From Actinoplanes sp. TBRC 11911 (GTDB taxonomy: Bacteria > Actinomycetota > Actinomycetes > Mycobacteriales > Micromonosporaceae): a stretch of 64,000 nt of DNA. The stretch lies in the NCBI RefSeq assembly GCF_012933445.1, contig NZ_JABBNC010000023.1:1-64000 (forward strand). The letters are read 5' to 3'. Positions 31,982 through 40,965 of the stretch are shown one piece after another; the first letter of the stretch is position 1; each line of letters begins with the position of its first letter. The position numbers and the translations under genes were made by a program. Under the pieces are notes generated by a model. It was given only the letters and a program-made list of their open reading frames with translations, was not told the DNA's origin and ran no database searches.

Positions 31982-34357
31982 CTACATTAGCGACTGGGAA
32001 ATGTAGCCTCGAAGCTCGAGCTCGCGGATGGATGATCGGCTTTCAGTGCCGTCCTGCGAGGAAATCATTGAGGCCGACTCCAGTGGAAGTATTACGACAA
32101 TCTGATCTCTGCGTATACGCTGCACTCGCTCCTTCAAGTACTCGATTAGATTCTGCATCCGTTTCGTATCAAGAAACGATCCAAACTCATCAAGAGCTAT
32201 GAGTCGGTTCGCGACGCCATCGTCCGTACGCTCTAGCTGGGCCAGCTGCGCATGCGTGTACGCGAACGTCTGCTCACCACTCGAAAAGTTGATGAGGGGT
32301 CGGTTGCGAGGCTCGCCGTTCACCGTCCAATGGACAGTTAGGTCTTGCCAATCAAGTCTGACATCAGTTGAACTATCGAAAAGCGCGTCGCTGACGACGG
32401 GATCCTGAAACCACAGACGAACCTGATCTGCCAGCCAAAGCCGGGTCGCGACGTCGACCTGTTCGAGGCCATCTGTCTGGCTCGTGCGCTGACTCAGCCA
32501 ATCGTAGAGCCCGCCAAAGGACCTGCCAATAGCTTGAACGTTGCGTAAGACAGACGCCAAATTGCTTCGTGCGGTTCCAATCCTTTCTTCGAGATGCTCG
32601 ATCGCTGAAGCCTGTTCGGTAGCGGTAAGTATTTCCCATCCATCTATCTCCGGAAAAGCGCTACGCAGCCACGTAAATTTGGGCGACTCTTGCAAGTCCG
32701 CGACAACGCGGCGTACTGAGATAACATGGTCATTCAACGCACGTGCCGCTCGTTCCGACTTCTGTGTTGCGATAGCGTGCTCTTTGGTCGCGCTATCTAG
32801 CTCACCGCGGATTTGATCGAGCTGCCCTCGGATTCGCGCTGGGTCGGCGCCGGCGGCTCTTGATAGAGTTATCAGCTGAGCTGCCAATGCTTCTTCAGTC
32901 ATTCCGCCGCCGAGCAACTCACGCGCATGAGAAAGCCGCGCATGCTCCGCCTGCATGGCCCGGCCCTGATCGTCCAAGCCATTTCTATTTTCCATGATCG
33001 TGTCGAGCGTCTGGGCGGTTTGAGCCGGCAGGTCTCTTGCCGCATTGCGCAGTCGACCTTCGGCGCGTTCAAAGTCTAGCTTGGCTTGCTCAAGTTGCTC
33101 TAAAACTGATTCCGCTCGCGCCAGGGCGCTAATACGGTTTCGCGTTTCTGTGATCCGGCTGGCTAGTTCCTGGGCCTCAGCGGAGGGCGCCCGACGCGAG
33201 AGATTTCCTGCTTGCTGCAGGCAAGCTTCGCGAAGGTCGTGCACTGTCCAAGCTGGCCGGCTCACAGTGGGGTCTATCAGCGTTGCGTTTCCAAGGTCGT
33301 GGCGCTCGGCCTCGACCAATCGGTCCGCCAGACTTTCCAGGATAGCGATCAGCATCGGAGTAGCGTTAACCTGAGGGAGCTGGTCCACGAGAGTTTGTAA
33401 GAGCTTCTCGAGGGTGGCGCGCTCCGGCGCCCAACTCGTCTTGTCAGCGGTGACGTTTGCTGCTGCTATAGAGCTTTCAAAGTGTTGCGTTACCTCGCGA
33501 AGTGCTTTTCCCTTTGCTACGACAAATTTTTGGGCATTGTTGAAGGCCCTCTCTGCCTGCTTATTGCTGTGTTGCCGCTCACTCAGCTCCGCAATCTGTC
33601 GGTCAATTTCGGCGCGTTTCGCGTCAATTTCCGCAATATCGCGCTCAAGGTCTCGTATTTTGAGATCCATCTCAGAGCCGCGACCCCGTACCTGGCCAAG
33701 CTTCTCAGACACATCGACGGCTTCTTCGAGAAGCGTGGTACGTTTCTTAAGGTTAGCTAGGTGGACCGTCGCGTCCTCTGCGAATCGGCGCGCCTCCTGG
33801 TCCGCATTAATGTCGAGTTGTAGTTGGGCGGGAAGGCTGCCGCGGAGAAGCTTTTGTATTTCGCCGAGTTTAACATCGAGTTGTTGCTGGCGAAAAGCCC
33901 CCAACGTGTCAACCCACCCCACGACTGTTCTGCGCGCTTGACTGATACGGTCCTTTAGAACGTCGAGCGGCGTCTCGGCGGTGAAGATGTGGTGTACCTT
34001 AAGCAAAGAACGAATGGCGTCATGATCGGCGGAAGCCCCGTCCACCGTGATTCGTCCTAGGCGTCTACCTGGTGGTTCCGGCAAGGGTAGCCAATTGGTG
34101 GGGTCGAGGTCGAACTCAATTTTTTTGGCGCCCTGCAGGCCGGTAATCTCAACGTTGGCGTGCGCGAGATGGTCGCGAAAGCTTTGCCAAGAAGCTTCAT
34201 CTTGGAAAGGCTGGTCGCCTGTACACAAACGAAGAAGCTTGATTGCGTTGGTCTTGCCTATCCCGTTGTATCCCTCGATCTTGCCTAGCGCGTTGTCGGG
34301 AATGTCCTCAATGATTCGTAAACCGCGTCGGGTGTGTGACTCAATCCTGATTCGCAT
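31982..34357 (-). CDS. SMC/Rad50-like coiled-coil ATPase
   Basis: 791 residues. The Walker A motif GYNGIGKTN is at residues 29-37, the ABC signature SSGEQ near 690, and Walker B LIALDEF near 719. Between them run two long heptad-rich coiled coils (about 165-300 and 400-590) separated by a hinge-like part. This is the layout of SMC/Rad50 ATPases that bind DNA, as used by Lamassu, Wadjet and nuclease-associated systems. The ATG at 34355-34357 starts the conserved N-terminus and overlaps the small upstream gene by 17 bases. The operon continues with a 328-residue unknown protein. A DNA-sensing defence role is inferred. Confidence 0.88.
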   Translation of the reverse strand: MRIRIESHTRRGLRIIEDIPDNALGKIEGYNGIGKTNAIKLLRLCTGDQPFQDEASWQSFRDHLAHANVEITGLQGAKKIEFDLDPTNWLPLPEPPGRRLGRITVDGASADHDAIRSLLKVHHIFTAETPLDVLKDRISQARRTVVGWVDTLGAFRQQQLDVKLGEIQKLLRGSLPAQLQLDINADQEARRFAEDATVHLANLKKRTTLLEEAVDVSEKLGQVRGRGSEMDLKIRDLERDIAEIDAKRAEIDRQIAELSERQHSNKQAERAFNNAQKFVVAKGKALREVTQHFESSIAAANVTADKTSWAPERATLEKLLQTLVDQLPQVNATPMLIAILESLADRLVEAERHDLGNATLIDPTVSRPAWTVHDLREACLQQAGNLSRRAPSAEAQELASRITETRNRISALARAESVLEQLEQAKLDFERAEGRLRNAARDLPAQTAQTLDTIMENRNGLDDQGRAMQAEHARLSHARELLGGGMTEEALAAQLITLSRAAGADPARIRGQLDQIRGELDSATKEHAIATQKSERAARALNDHVISVRRVVADLQESPKFTWLRSAFPEIDGWEILTATEQASAIEHLEERIGTARSNLASVLRNVQAIGRSFGGLYDWLSQRTSQTDGLEQVDVATRLWLADQVRLWFQDPVVSDALFDSSTDVRLDWQDLTVHWTVNGEPRNRPLINFSSGEQTFAYTHAQLAQLERTDDGVANRLIALDEFGSFLDTKRMQNLIEYLKERVQRIRRDQIVVILPLESASMISSQDGTESRSSIRELELRGYISQSLM

Positions 34358-34535
34358 CGCGGACCAGCCTCTCCGCAAGGGTATCTTCACTGAAGGGCTC
34401 TGCTGCGAGGCTGCTAAGGAGGTCTAGCCGGATGTCAAGGTTCGTTACCGGAGGTGTCGGCGTGCTCCTAGCGCCATCTAGAGCGTGCTTCACCTGGCGA
34501 ACGACCTCCAACATCTCCGGTCCCGAGCCCGTCAT
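34341..34535 (-). CDS. Small first protein of the SMC-like operon
   Basis: 64 residues, starting MTGSGPEMLEVVRQVKHALDG. It is acidic and helical (NLDIRLDLLSSLAAEPFSEDTLAERLV). The ATG at 34533-34535 is chosen because the frame upstream lacks protein character. Its 3' end overlaps the ATPase gene by 17 bases, so translation is coupled. Small subunits of this size accompany SMC-like ATPases in several defence systems, but no family is recognised. About 480 bp upstream (34536-35019) contain no convincing gene and probably hold the operon promoter. Confidence 0.65.
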   Translation of the reverse strand: MTGSGPEMLEVVRQVKHALDGARSTPTPPVTNLDIRLDLLSSLAAEPFSEDTLAERLVRDANQD

Positions 34536-35019
34536 GCATTGTCTCCCGTCAGGGTGTGGACGCGGCAGTGGATGGGGGCAGCGTACCTTCTGCTGCGTTT
34601 GATCCGCGCCCACGCATCCTCGCTTTGCACGAGGAGCGCGTCGGTCCGCTGGGCGTAGTTGGTTACGTTTCACATCACATCGAGGTCTGCCCTAAGTATG
34701 CGGCTGTCGGGAAGGTCGAGTGGGTAGCCCGGCGACGCTTCCATTGCACAGCGGGGGTGGCCGTCGCGTCGATCTGTCCCGGATTCGTAGCAAGGTTGAG
34801 CCTTACAGGGAGCCGCCTCGGAGTCGGAGTGTTCCGTCGAATGTGACAGTGGGCCACTCTACTGTGAGTCTGCCGTCACGCGGCTGGCATGATAGGCACT
34901 TGGCGTGATCCACATGTGCTGACCGGTGGAGCACGGCTCGAGCAGGTAGGCAACCTCGATTGCCAGAACCATCAGCAAACCCGCAGGTAGTGGCGCCGTC
35001 GGCGATTCGGCGCTCCACA

Positions 35020-35057
35020 TTAGGAAACCGATGCTCTATCCCCTGAGCTACGAGGGC
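35020..35057 (-). other. Attachment site of the integrated element, right copy (partial tRNA-Arg)
   Basis: Identical to 17949-17986: the tRNA from its anticodon loop to its 5' end, with no 3' half. It is followed by a promoter-like region with TACAAT at 35069-35074, similar to that in front of the intact tRNA. This junction probably preserves the original chromosomal upstream region of the tRNA gene. Confidence 0.85.
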
Positions 35058-35068
35058 TTGCTCCCCGT

Positions 35069-35074
35069 ATTGTA
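35069..35074 (-). promoter_or_regulatory. Orphan tRNA promoter -10 element at the right junction
   Basis: TACAAT on the minus strand, 11 bases upstream of the half-tRNA, is a better -10 match than the TACGAT that now drives the intact tRNA. It probably is the native promoter, now separated from the tRNA gene by 17 kb. Confidence 0.55.
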
Positions 35075-35315
35075 CCGAGCTGCGGTTCTCGCGAGTGCCC
35101 GGGCGTCCGGCAGGGTGCCAATCGGTGCCCTCGGGGCGGTTCCTTCGCTGGTCGGGGCACGCATGGAGCGCATTGTCGACGCCGCCTGAAACAGCTTTCC
35201 TACCGAAGTCGACAGCGCCAATCTGCACCAATGCCCGAATCGCACCTCATTCGCCCACCGGCGGACCACCCCGATCAAGATCGCGTCACGCAGTTCGCGC
35301 CGGCCCGACACGTGG

Positions 35316-35954
35316 TCATGTCCTCTCGGGTGGGTTGAGGCGAATGGTGAGTCCCGGTTGTTGCTGATCGGCTGTGGCGAGCAGGTCCAGGTAGCCGTGG
35401 ACGCCGTTCCACAGGTGGTTTTCTGGATAGATCCCAGATCCCCTGTGGGCCGAACGCCAGTCGCGTTCCCAGAAGCCTGCCTCGACGCTGCGTAGGTGGG
35501 AGAGGCTCTCGGCCAACTCGACGCTCAACTGTTCCCGCTGCTGCTCGGCCGTGGGTTCCGGCATGCGCAGATGCTCCGCTTGGCCACGTTCCAGGGCGTC
35601 GAGCGCATTCTCGTCAGGTCCGTCCAGCGACCACACCCGCAGTGGACGGTGAATCAGACGGTTGGCGACCGGCCACACCGCTGGCCGCCAGTACCACCGC
35701 ACCGGCGCCTTGTCGATCTCCAGCAGGCTCGGCAAGCCGGCCAGCGACTGCGGCTCCACGAACCAGGGCAACTCCTCGGCGGGCAGGTTGAGCACGAACG
35801 CCAGATCAACCACGTCCACGTCGGCGACAGATTCCAACACCGAGCCGAACGCGTACGCGGCGAGCAGCAACGGCTCGTCGTCCCACATGCCGCTGGCCCG
35901 CTGACAGCGTTCGGCGACCGTTCGAAGGCGGCGAACCGCAGTCTGTCGACGCAC
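35316..35954 (-). CDS. DUF7711-family protein
   Basis: 212 residues. Conserved parts are QTAVRRLRTVAERCQRA at the start, LLAAYAFGSVLESVADVDVVDLAFVLNLPAEELPW, RPLRVWSLDGPDE and ESLSHLRSVEAGFWERDWRSAHRG near the end. I recall this pattern as the uncharacterised actinobacterial DUF7711 family. GTG at 35952-35954 places the conserved motif at the N-terminus; the frame upstream runs open without similarity. It is divergent from the DUF6398 gene and just outside the integrated element. The function is unknown. Confidence 0.75.
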   Translation of the reverse strand: MRRQTAVRRLRTVAERCQRASGMWDDEPLLLAAYAFGSVLESVADVDVVDLAFVLNLPAEELPWFVEPQSLAGLPSLLEIDKAPVRWYWRPAVWPVANRLIHRPLRVWSLDGPDENALDALERGQAEHLRMPEPTAEQQREQLSVELAESLSHLRSVEAGFWERDWRSAHRGSGIYPENHLWNGVHGYLDLLATADQQQPGLTIRLNPPERT

Positions 35955-36047
35955 CCGTCGATTTTGCCCTATCTGGGCGAGACCGGCCAGGGATGGGGAC
36001 TGTAGGCTCTCCCGCCAGCGCGTTGCGACGGTGAAAGGAACATCATC

Positions 36048-36581
36048 ATGTCGGCACCAGCGCCGCCGAAAGTGCCGGCCGCGGTGAAGCCGGTCTTCGA
36101 CGAGATCGTCTCGATCACCGATCTGTTCTGCCAGCAGCATCTGGACGCGGAATATGCCGGACTCTGTGTCAAGCTGGCCGCCAAGCTTGCCCGCAAGCGA
36201 CCCTCGCCCTTGCTCCGCGGTGACCGCCGGATCTGGGCCGCCGGCATCGTGTACGCGATCGGCCGGGTCAACTTCCTCGCCGACCGGAGCCAGGAGCCCC
36301 ATCTACGCACCGATGATCTGGCGGACCTGCTCGGCGTCAAGCAGACCACGATGGCCAGCAAAGGCCGCCTCGTCATGGACACCTTGCGGATCGGCTTGAT
36401 GGATCCCGAGTTCAGCAGGCGCGACATGCTGGACAAGAACCCGATGGCCTGGTTGCTGGAGGTTAACGGGTTCCTCGTCGACGCGCGCCAGCTACCGCCG
36501 GAGCTACAGGTGCAGGCATGGCGGCAGGGCTTGATCCCGTACGTGCCAGTTCACGCTGAGACGGATCATCCGACCGGGTGA
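36048..36581 (+). CDS. DUF6398-family protein
   Basis: 177 residues. The conserved core is ITDLFCQQHLDAEYAGLCVKLAAKLARKRPSPLLRGDRRIWAAGIVYAIGRVNFL, cited by its parts CQQHLDAEYAGLC, RGDRRIWAAGIVYAIG and VKQTTMASKGRLVMDTLRI. The last has helix-turn-helix character, so DNA binding is possible. A GAAAGGA ribosome site lies before the ATG. The domain is widespread and uncharacterised; proteins with it sometimes carry SEC-C or nucleic-acid-binding parts. It is adjacent to the defence-like island. Confidence 0.78.
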   Translation: MSAPAPPKVPAAVKPVFDEIVSITDLFCQQHLDAEYAGLCVKLAAKLARKRPSPLLRGDRRIWAAGIVYAIGRVNFLADRSQEPHLRTDDLADLLGVKQTTMASKGRLVMDTLRIGLMDPEFSRRDMLDKNPMAWLLEVNGFLVDARQLPPELQVQAWRQGLIPYVPVHAETDHPTG

Positions 36582-36864
36582 CAGGTCACCGTGCTTCCAG
36601 CCGGGCGGTGGCTGCGATTCCGCGCGGCTATGCCCGAGCGGGGAAGCCGCCGACGAACGTGGGTAACGCCGGCAGGCTGACGCAGTCGCGACATGTCCGG
36701 CCCTGCGGTTCGGGCAGCCCCTTGCGCCGCAAACCTGACAATGACCGTCGGCCGTCCTGTTGATCTATGCCGGAAATGTGACATATGCGAGTTTTGTTAT
36801 CGGCCGTTTGCCCAGCCAGCCCGGCCGCCGCCGTCGTGTACGCCGGATCGGTGCGGCTGACCAC

Positions 36865-36925
36865 GTCTCGATCAGGCTTGGGCGGTCGACTTGATGTTCG
36901 CAAGGGGGCGAGCGATCGTTAGTGC
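36865..36925. repeat. About 61-bp direct repeat, copy 2
   Basis: Matches 18210-18271, including GCGGTCGACTTGATGTTCGC. It lies in a 583-bp gap (36582-37164) that otherwise holds a motif array at 37003-37082 and no credible gene. Confidence 0.75.
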
Positions 36926-37002
36926 ACCGGTGTGCTTCCTGCGGCACGTCGCCGGGCACTTCGCTGCGAGGCGCCCGGCGCGTGGCTTCCAACGTCTTGT
37001 CG

Positions 37003-37082
37003 CCGCAGATCGAACGCTGAGTCCCCGCATATCGAACATGAAGGCTGCCGCAAATCGAAAGCGAGCGGTCCCGCGTATCGAA
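37003..37082 (+). repeat. Four iteron-like CCGCnnATCGAA motifs at 22-23 bp spacing
   Basis: CCGCAGATCGAA starts at 37003, CCGCATATCGAA at 37025, CCGCAAATCGAA at 37048 and CCGCGTATCGAA at 37071. The spacing is two helical turns, so a protein could bind all sites on one face. Intervening bases are not conserved, which argues against a simple tandem duplication. Confidence 0.7.
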
Positions 37083-37164
37083 ACCCTGTAGGTCGCTCAG
37101 GGTTCGGCTTGCTGCGGCGTGTGGCATGCCCGGAGCCCGCGCGGCAGTCGCCCGGCCGTGTGTT

Positions 37165-38322
37165 TCAGGCAAACAGGCCGGCCAGGTCGAGTCGTTGCAG
37201 CAGGCCGGGCTTACGCGCGTGGTTCACCCGCAGCAAAGTCAGACGATGCTCGAACGCGGCGGTGCCGCCGTCACGTTCGGTGAGGTCGCGCAGGTCGACG
37301 AGCAGTTGGACAGCTGAGTCATATTCGCGCGGCTTCTTCGTGGCGATGAGTTCGTCGACCTGCCGCCAAACGGCGGGCTGATCGACCGCGAGGGTGTCCA
37401 GGTGTTGTTGCCGGGCGGCGGCCGCGGAGCGCTCCTGTCGGACCCGGTCTCGTTCCCGTTGCTGCGCGTCGGAACGTTCCCGTTCGGCGCGCAGTTCGTC
37501 AGCGGTGGCGAGCAACTGACCGGCGGTGCGTGGGGTCGTCGCGGTGGATGCCTCGGTGGCATGAGCGTCGCGGTAACGCCGCAGGAGTTGCGCGCGGAGA
37601 TGGGTGTCGTGGCCGGTGACCAGGTCGCTCAGGATGATGTCCTTCTCCCGGGTGGGCAACTGAGTGACCCAGGTGCGTAGTTGCGCGGCGGTGGGTTGTG
37701 CTGCTGCGGCCGAGGCCGAGGCCGAGCCGACCGCCGCGGCGGCGATCAGGTCACGGTCGATGCACAGGAACTCGGCGGCGGCGGTGAGTGGTGCGTCGAG
37801 CGTGGCCAATCCGGCCGGGACGGGAGGCTCGGGTGCGTCGTCAGAGACTTCCAGCGATTGCACGCAACGCAGCCAGGCGAGGTAGAGCAGGCGCAGGTCT
37901 CCGGCGGCGAGGCTGGCCCGGACTCCGATGATCGAGGAGAGCAGGCCCTCGCCGCCGATGTCCCACTCGTCCGTGCCGTCCTCGTCCTCGCGGTTGAGGC
38001 CGATGATGAGGTGCTCGCCGCTGGTCCAGGCGGACGCACTGTCACCGATGCAGTAATGGGCGACGACTGCGGGGTCGAGCACTCGCTTGGGAAGGCGCAG
38101 CACGAGATCGCGGGTACCCCAGTTGGTCAGGTAGAGGTGCGCGTCGAAGTAGCGCTCCATCAGCTTGCGGGGATCGCCCTTGAAGTTGCCCCATTCGTAC
38201 GTGTTGACGAAGCTGGTGGCGGTGATGTCGGCCCGGGTGGAGAGTGACCGCAGCTCGCTCTGTTCACGGGTGGTGAGGGGCCGGTCCACGGCGATGAACT
38301 CGTAGTACTGATATTCACTCAT
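37165..38322 (-). CDS. Conserved actinobacterial protein of unknown function
   Basis: 385 residues. The N-terminal block is recognisable from an uncharacterised but common actinobacterial family: EYQYYEFIAVDRPLT, LRSLSTRADITATSFVNTYEWGNFKGD and LMERYFDAHLYLTNWGTR. An acidic middle (NREDEDGTDEWDIGGEGLL) and a long charged coiled-coil region (about 255-340, ELRAERERSDAQQRERDRVRQE) follow. No catalytic motif is visible. The ATG at 38320-38322 overlaps the stop of the preceding 41-codon frame. The family often lies near the small calcium-binding-like protein it follows here. The role is unknown. Confidence 0.8.
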   Translation of the reverse strand: MSEYQYYEFIAVDRPLTTREQSELRSLSTRADITATSFVNTYEWGNFKGDPRKLMERYFDAHLYLTNWGTRDLVLRLPKRVLDPAVVAHYCIGDSASAWTSGEHLIIGLNREDEDGTDEWDIGGEGLLSSIIGVRASLAAGDLRLLYLAWLRCVQSLEVSDDAPEPPVPAGLATLDAPLTAAAEFLCIDRDLIAAAAVGSASASAAAAQPTAAQLRTWVTQLPTREKDIILSDLVTGHDTHLRAQLLRRYRDAHATEASTATTPRTAGQLLATADELRAERERSDAQQRERDRVRQERSAAAARQQHLDTLAVDQPAVWRQVDELIATKKPREYDSAVQLLVDLRDLTERDGGTAAFEHRLTLLRVNHARKPGLLQRLDLAGLFA

Positions 38323-38444
38323 CGTGGTCTACCGTCCTGCCCAGTGCCGGTGAACAGGCCGGTGAGCTGCTCGTCGTCGTTATACGCGTCGACCGTGGCT
38401 TCTTCGATCGTCGCCTCGAGCGCCGCGTTCCGCTTCGGTGCCAT
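38319..38444 (-). pseudogene. Truncated 41-codon remnant of a small acidic protein gene
   Basis: The frame reads MAPKRNAALEATIEEATVDAYNDDEQ and then LTGLFT. This matches the start of a longer actinobacterial family often annotated as calcium-binding (CcbP-like), where the protein continues with a MIEDNL-type segment. Here it runs into an unrelated tail (GTGQDGRPR) and stops, overlapping the next start as ATGA. It may survive only as a leader that couples translation of the downstream gene. The family recall is by memory. Confidence 0.6.
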
Positions 38445-38503
38445 CGGCGGAGGATAGCGGGCTGTCGTGGCAGGTTCGAAGCCCGATACGCGAGAATGAT
38501 CGG

Positions 38504-40852
38504 GTGGATGCGACGGCTGAGCACGCCGACCTGCGCCGGGAGGTACAGCGCCTACAGGCCGAAAACGCCAGGTTGTCGCGGCTGCTGGAACTGCGTGGTC
38601 ATGACACCGCCCCGTCCCCGGAGCAGCTATCCGCCCCGGTCGCCGCGCCCGGGATGGTAACGATGGCCTCGCCGGTGGCGGACAAGCTCGCCTTGTTCGC
38701 CGACCGGTTCCGGGCCCGTACCGACGTGTACGCCGTCCGCTGGGAAAACACCCGTACGGGTGCATCCGGGTGGTCGCCAGCCGTCGCCGGCGGCTGGCGC
38801 AAGGGTATGGATCGGCGCAGCGCTGTCCGCCTCCCCCGTACGCCGCAAGTCGTCGCCGCTCATCTCGTCGGTGACGTGTTTATGGGCCTCTACCCACTGT
38901 TGCCGAAGAACACATGTCAGTTCCTTGTCGCCGACTTCGACGGTGCGGCGGCGATGCTCGACGCGCTCGCCTACGTCAAGGCGGCGAGGGCCAGTGCGGT
39001 GCCGGCCGCGCTGGAGATTTCCCAGTCGGGTCGTGGGGCCCATGTGTGGATCTTCTTCACTGAGGCGCTTCCTGCGGCGACGGCGCGGGCTGTCGGTACC
39101 GCGTTGCTGCACGAGGCGATGGTGCTGCGCGGGTCGATGGATTTGCGGTCATATGATCGGCTGTTTCCCAATCAAGACGTCGTACCTGACGGCGGGTTCG
39201 GCAACCTGATCGCCGCGCCGCTGTACGGCCGCCGGCGTAAGGAAGGCCTCACCACGTTCCTCGATCTCGGCACGCTCGAACCGTACGAGGATCAGTGGGC
39301 GTTCCTCTCCACGCTGGATCGGCTCAGCCCCGGCGATGCGGAATCGCTCGTCCGTAATGCGAAACGCTCCGCCACCGGAACCGACGTCGCCACGATCGGC
39401 AAATCCGCCGCAACGCGGGTCCATCCCGCGCTGCCCGCGGTGGTCCACGCGGAACTTAGTGCCGGGTTGACCCTTGACACCGCTCAACTCACCCCGGCCG
39501 CGCTTGCGACGTTCAAACACGCGGCTGCCATGGCCAATCCGAAGTTCTACGAACTGCAACGCCTGCGGAAATCGACCTGGGACACCCCACGGTTCATCCG
39601 CGGCTACGACCTGACCATCGACGACCACCTGGTCCTGCCCCGCGGGCTGCGCCACACCATCAACTCCATCGTCGAACACGCGGGTTCGAGACTGTCCGTC
39701 ACCGACGCGCGAAATCCCGGCCAGGAGATCGACATCGCGTTCACCGGCGAACTCACCGCCAAGCAGAGCACCGCGGTCGGCGCCCTCCTCGCCCACGACG
39801 ACGGGCTGCTCATCGCCCAGCCCGGATCCGGCAAGACCGTCATGGGCTGCGCCGTGATCGCCGAGCGTGGCACCTCCACCTTGATCCTCGTCGACCGCAA
39901 AGCCCTCGCCGATCAGTGGCGCATGCGCGTCGAGCAGTTCCTCGGCATCAAACCCGGCCAACTCGGCGGCGGCCGGCGCAAGCTCACCGGCACCGTGGAC
40001 ATCGCGCTGCTGCCGTCGCTGGCCAGGCGCGACGACATCGCCACCCTCACTCACCAGTACGGGCATGTGGTTGTCGACGAATGCCATCACCTCGGCGCAG
40101 CCGCGTACGAGCACTCCGTCAAAGCGATCGCCGCGCAGTTCTGGCTCGGCCTCACCGCCACGCCCACCCGGCGTGACGGCCTCGGTCAACTCGTCACCTG
40201 GCAACTCGGCCCCGTGCGACACACCATGACCGACGAGGAGCAGGGCACTCTCGCCGCCGCCATGAACGCCGGCACCGGACCGCGACGCGTGCTGTTCCAG
40301 CACGACACCGAGTTCAAGGCCGGCGACGTCGACCTGGACGCGCCGGGAGCGCTGGCCGAGGTGCACCGAAGATTGGCCCTCGACGAGCAACGCAACACTC
40401 TGGTCGCCGATGACGTTGCCGCCGCCCTGACGCGCGGCCGCAACTGCCTGGTCCTCACCCGACGGGTCGCCCACGTCGAGGCTCTCGCCGCAATGCTCGC
40501 TGCACGGGGACATCAGCCGCTCGTGCTCCAAGGAGCAATGAGCACCACCGATCGCCGGGCGATTGTCGAACGACTTGACACAGCCAAAGCCGGCGACGCT
40601 CTGCTGGTCATCGGCACCACACCGTTCATCGGCGAAGGCTTCGACGCCCCAGCCCTCGATACACTCTTCCTCGCCGGGCCGATCTCCTACGACGGCCTGC
40701 TCGTCCAATGCGTAGGCCGCGTCCTCCGAGCTGCACCAGGCAAGGACATCGCCGAGGTCCACGACTACCACGACGTTGCCACCCCCGTCCTGGCCGCCTC
40801 ACTGCAACGCCGCATGCCCGGATACCGGACACTCGGCTTCACGACGGCATGA
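38504..40852 (+). CDS. TOTE-type primase-helicase (AEP primase plus SF2 helicase)
   Basis: 782 residues. An N-terminal coiled coil (ADLRREVQRLQAENARLSRLLEL) leads into an archaeo-eukaryotic primase domain with the DxD-like FLVADFDG (about residue 143) and SGRGAHVWIFF (about 174). A superfamily 2 helicase follows: AQPGSGKTVMG (about 439), VVVDECHHLG (about 524), GLTATPTRRDG and QCVGRVLR. This fusion is characteristic of TOTE conflict systems, thought to act against invading replicons. The GTG at 38504 is chosen to include the coiled coil. It is divergent from the 41-codon frame and followed 145 bp later by an ATPase gene. Confidence 0.88.
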   Translation: MDATAEHADLRREVQRLQAENARLSRLLELRGHDTAPSPEQLSAPVAAPGMVTMASPVADKLALFADRFRARTDVYAVRWENTRTGASGWSPAVAGGWRKGMDRRSAVRLPRTPQVVAAHLVGDVFMGLYPLLPKNTCQFLVADFDGAAAMLDALAYVKAARASAVPAALEISQSGRGAHVWIFFTEALPAATARAVGTALLHEAMVLRGSMDLRSYDRLFPNQDVVPDGGFGNLIAAPLYGRRRKEGLTTFLDLGTLEPYEDQWAFLSTLDRLSPGDAESLVRNAKRSATGTDVATIGKSAATRVHPALPAVVHAELSAGLTLDTAQLTPAALATFKHAAAMANPKFYELQRLRKSTWDTPRFIRGYDLTIDDHLVLPRGLRHTINSIVEHAGSRLSVTDARNPGQEIDIAFTGELTAKQSTAVGALLAHDDGLLIAQPGSGKTVMGCAVIAERGTSTLILVDRKALADQWRMRVEQFLGIKPGQLGGGRRKLTGTVDIALLPSLARRDDIATLTHQYGHVVVDECHHLGAAAYEHSVKAIAAQFWLGLTATPTRRDGLGQLVTWQLGPVRHTMTDEEQGTLAAAMNAGTGPRRVLFQHDTEFKAGDVDLDAPGALAEVHRRLALDEQRNTLVADDVAAALTRGRNCLVLTRRVAHVEALAAMLAARGHQPLVLQGAMSTTDRRAIVERLDTAKAGDALLVIGTTPFIGEGFDAPALDTLFLAGPISYDGLLVQCVGRVLRAAPGKDIAEVHDYHDVATPVLAASLQRRMPGYRTLGFTTA

Positions 40853-40965
40853 ACCAGAACAGTCGCGGATAGCCGCCGTCGTCGATGGCTGTGAGGCCGA
40901 CCAGCAGATCGGCGGATTCTGTCCGGCTGGCGACAGCCTGTCATCCGATCGCAGGCCAGGACGCC

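Noticed and set aside
34803..35019. Minus-strand ORF with HVDHAKCLSCQPRDGR as a zinc-finger protein
   Set aside because: It runs through the half-tRNA and promoter region and lacks a credible start; it may be a small fragment but cannot be supported.
35020..35092. Second tRNA-Arg gene
   Set aside because: Only the 5' half is present; the anticodon stem is unpaired and the T-arm and 3' acceptor strand are missing.
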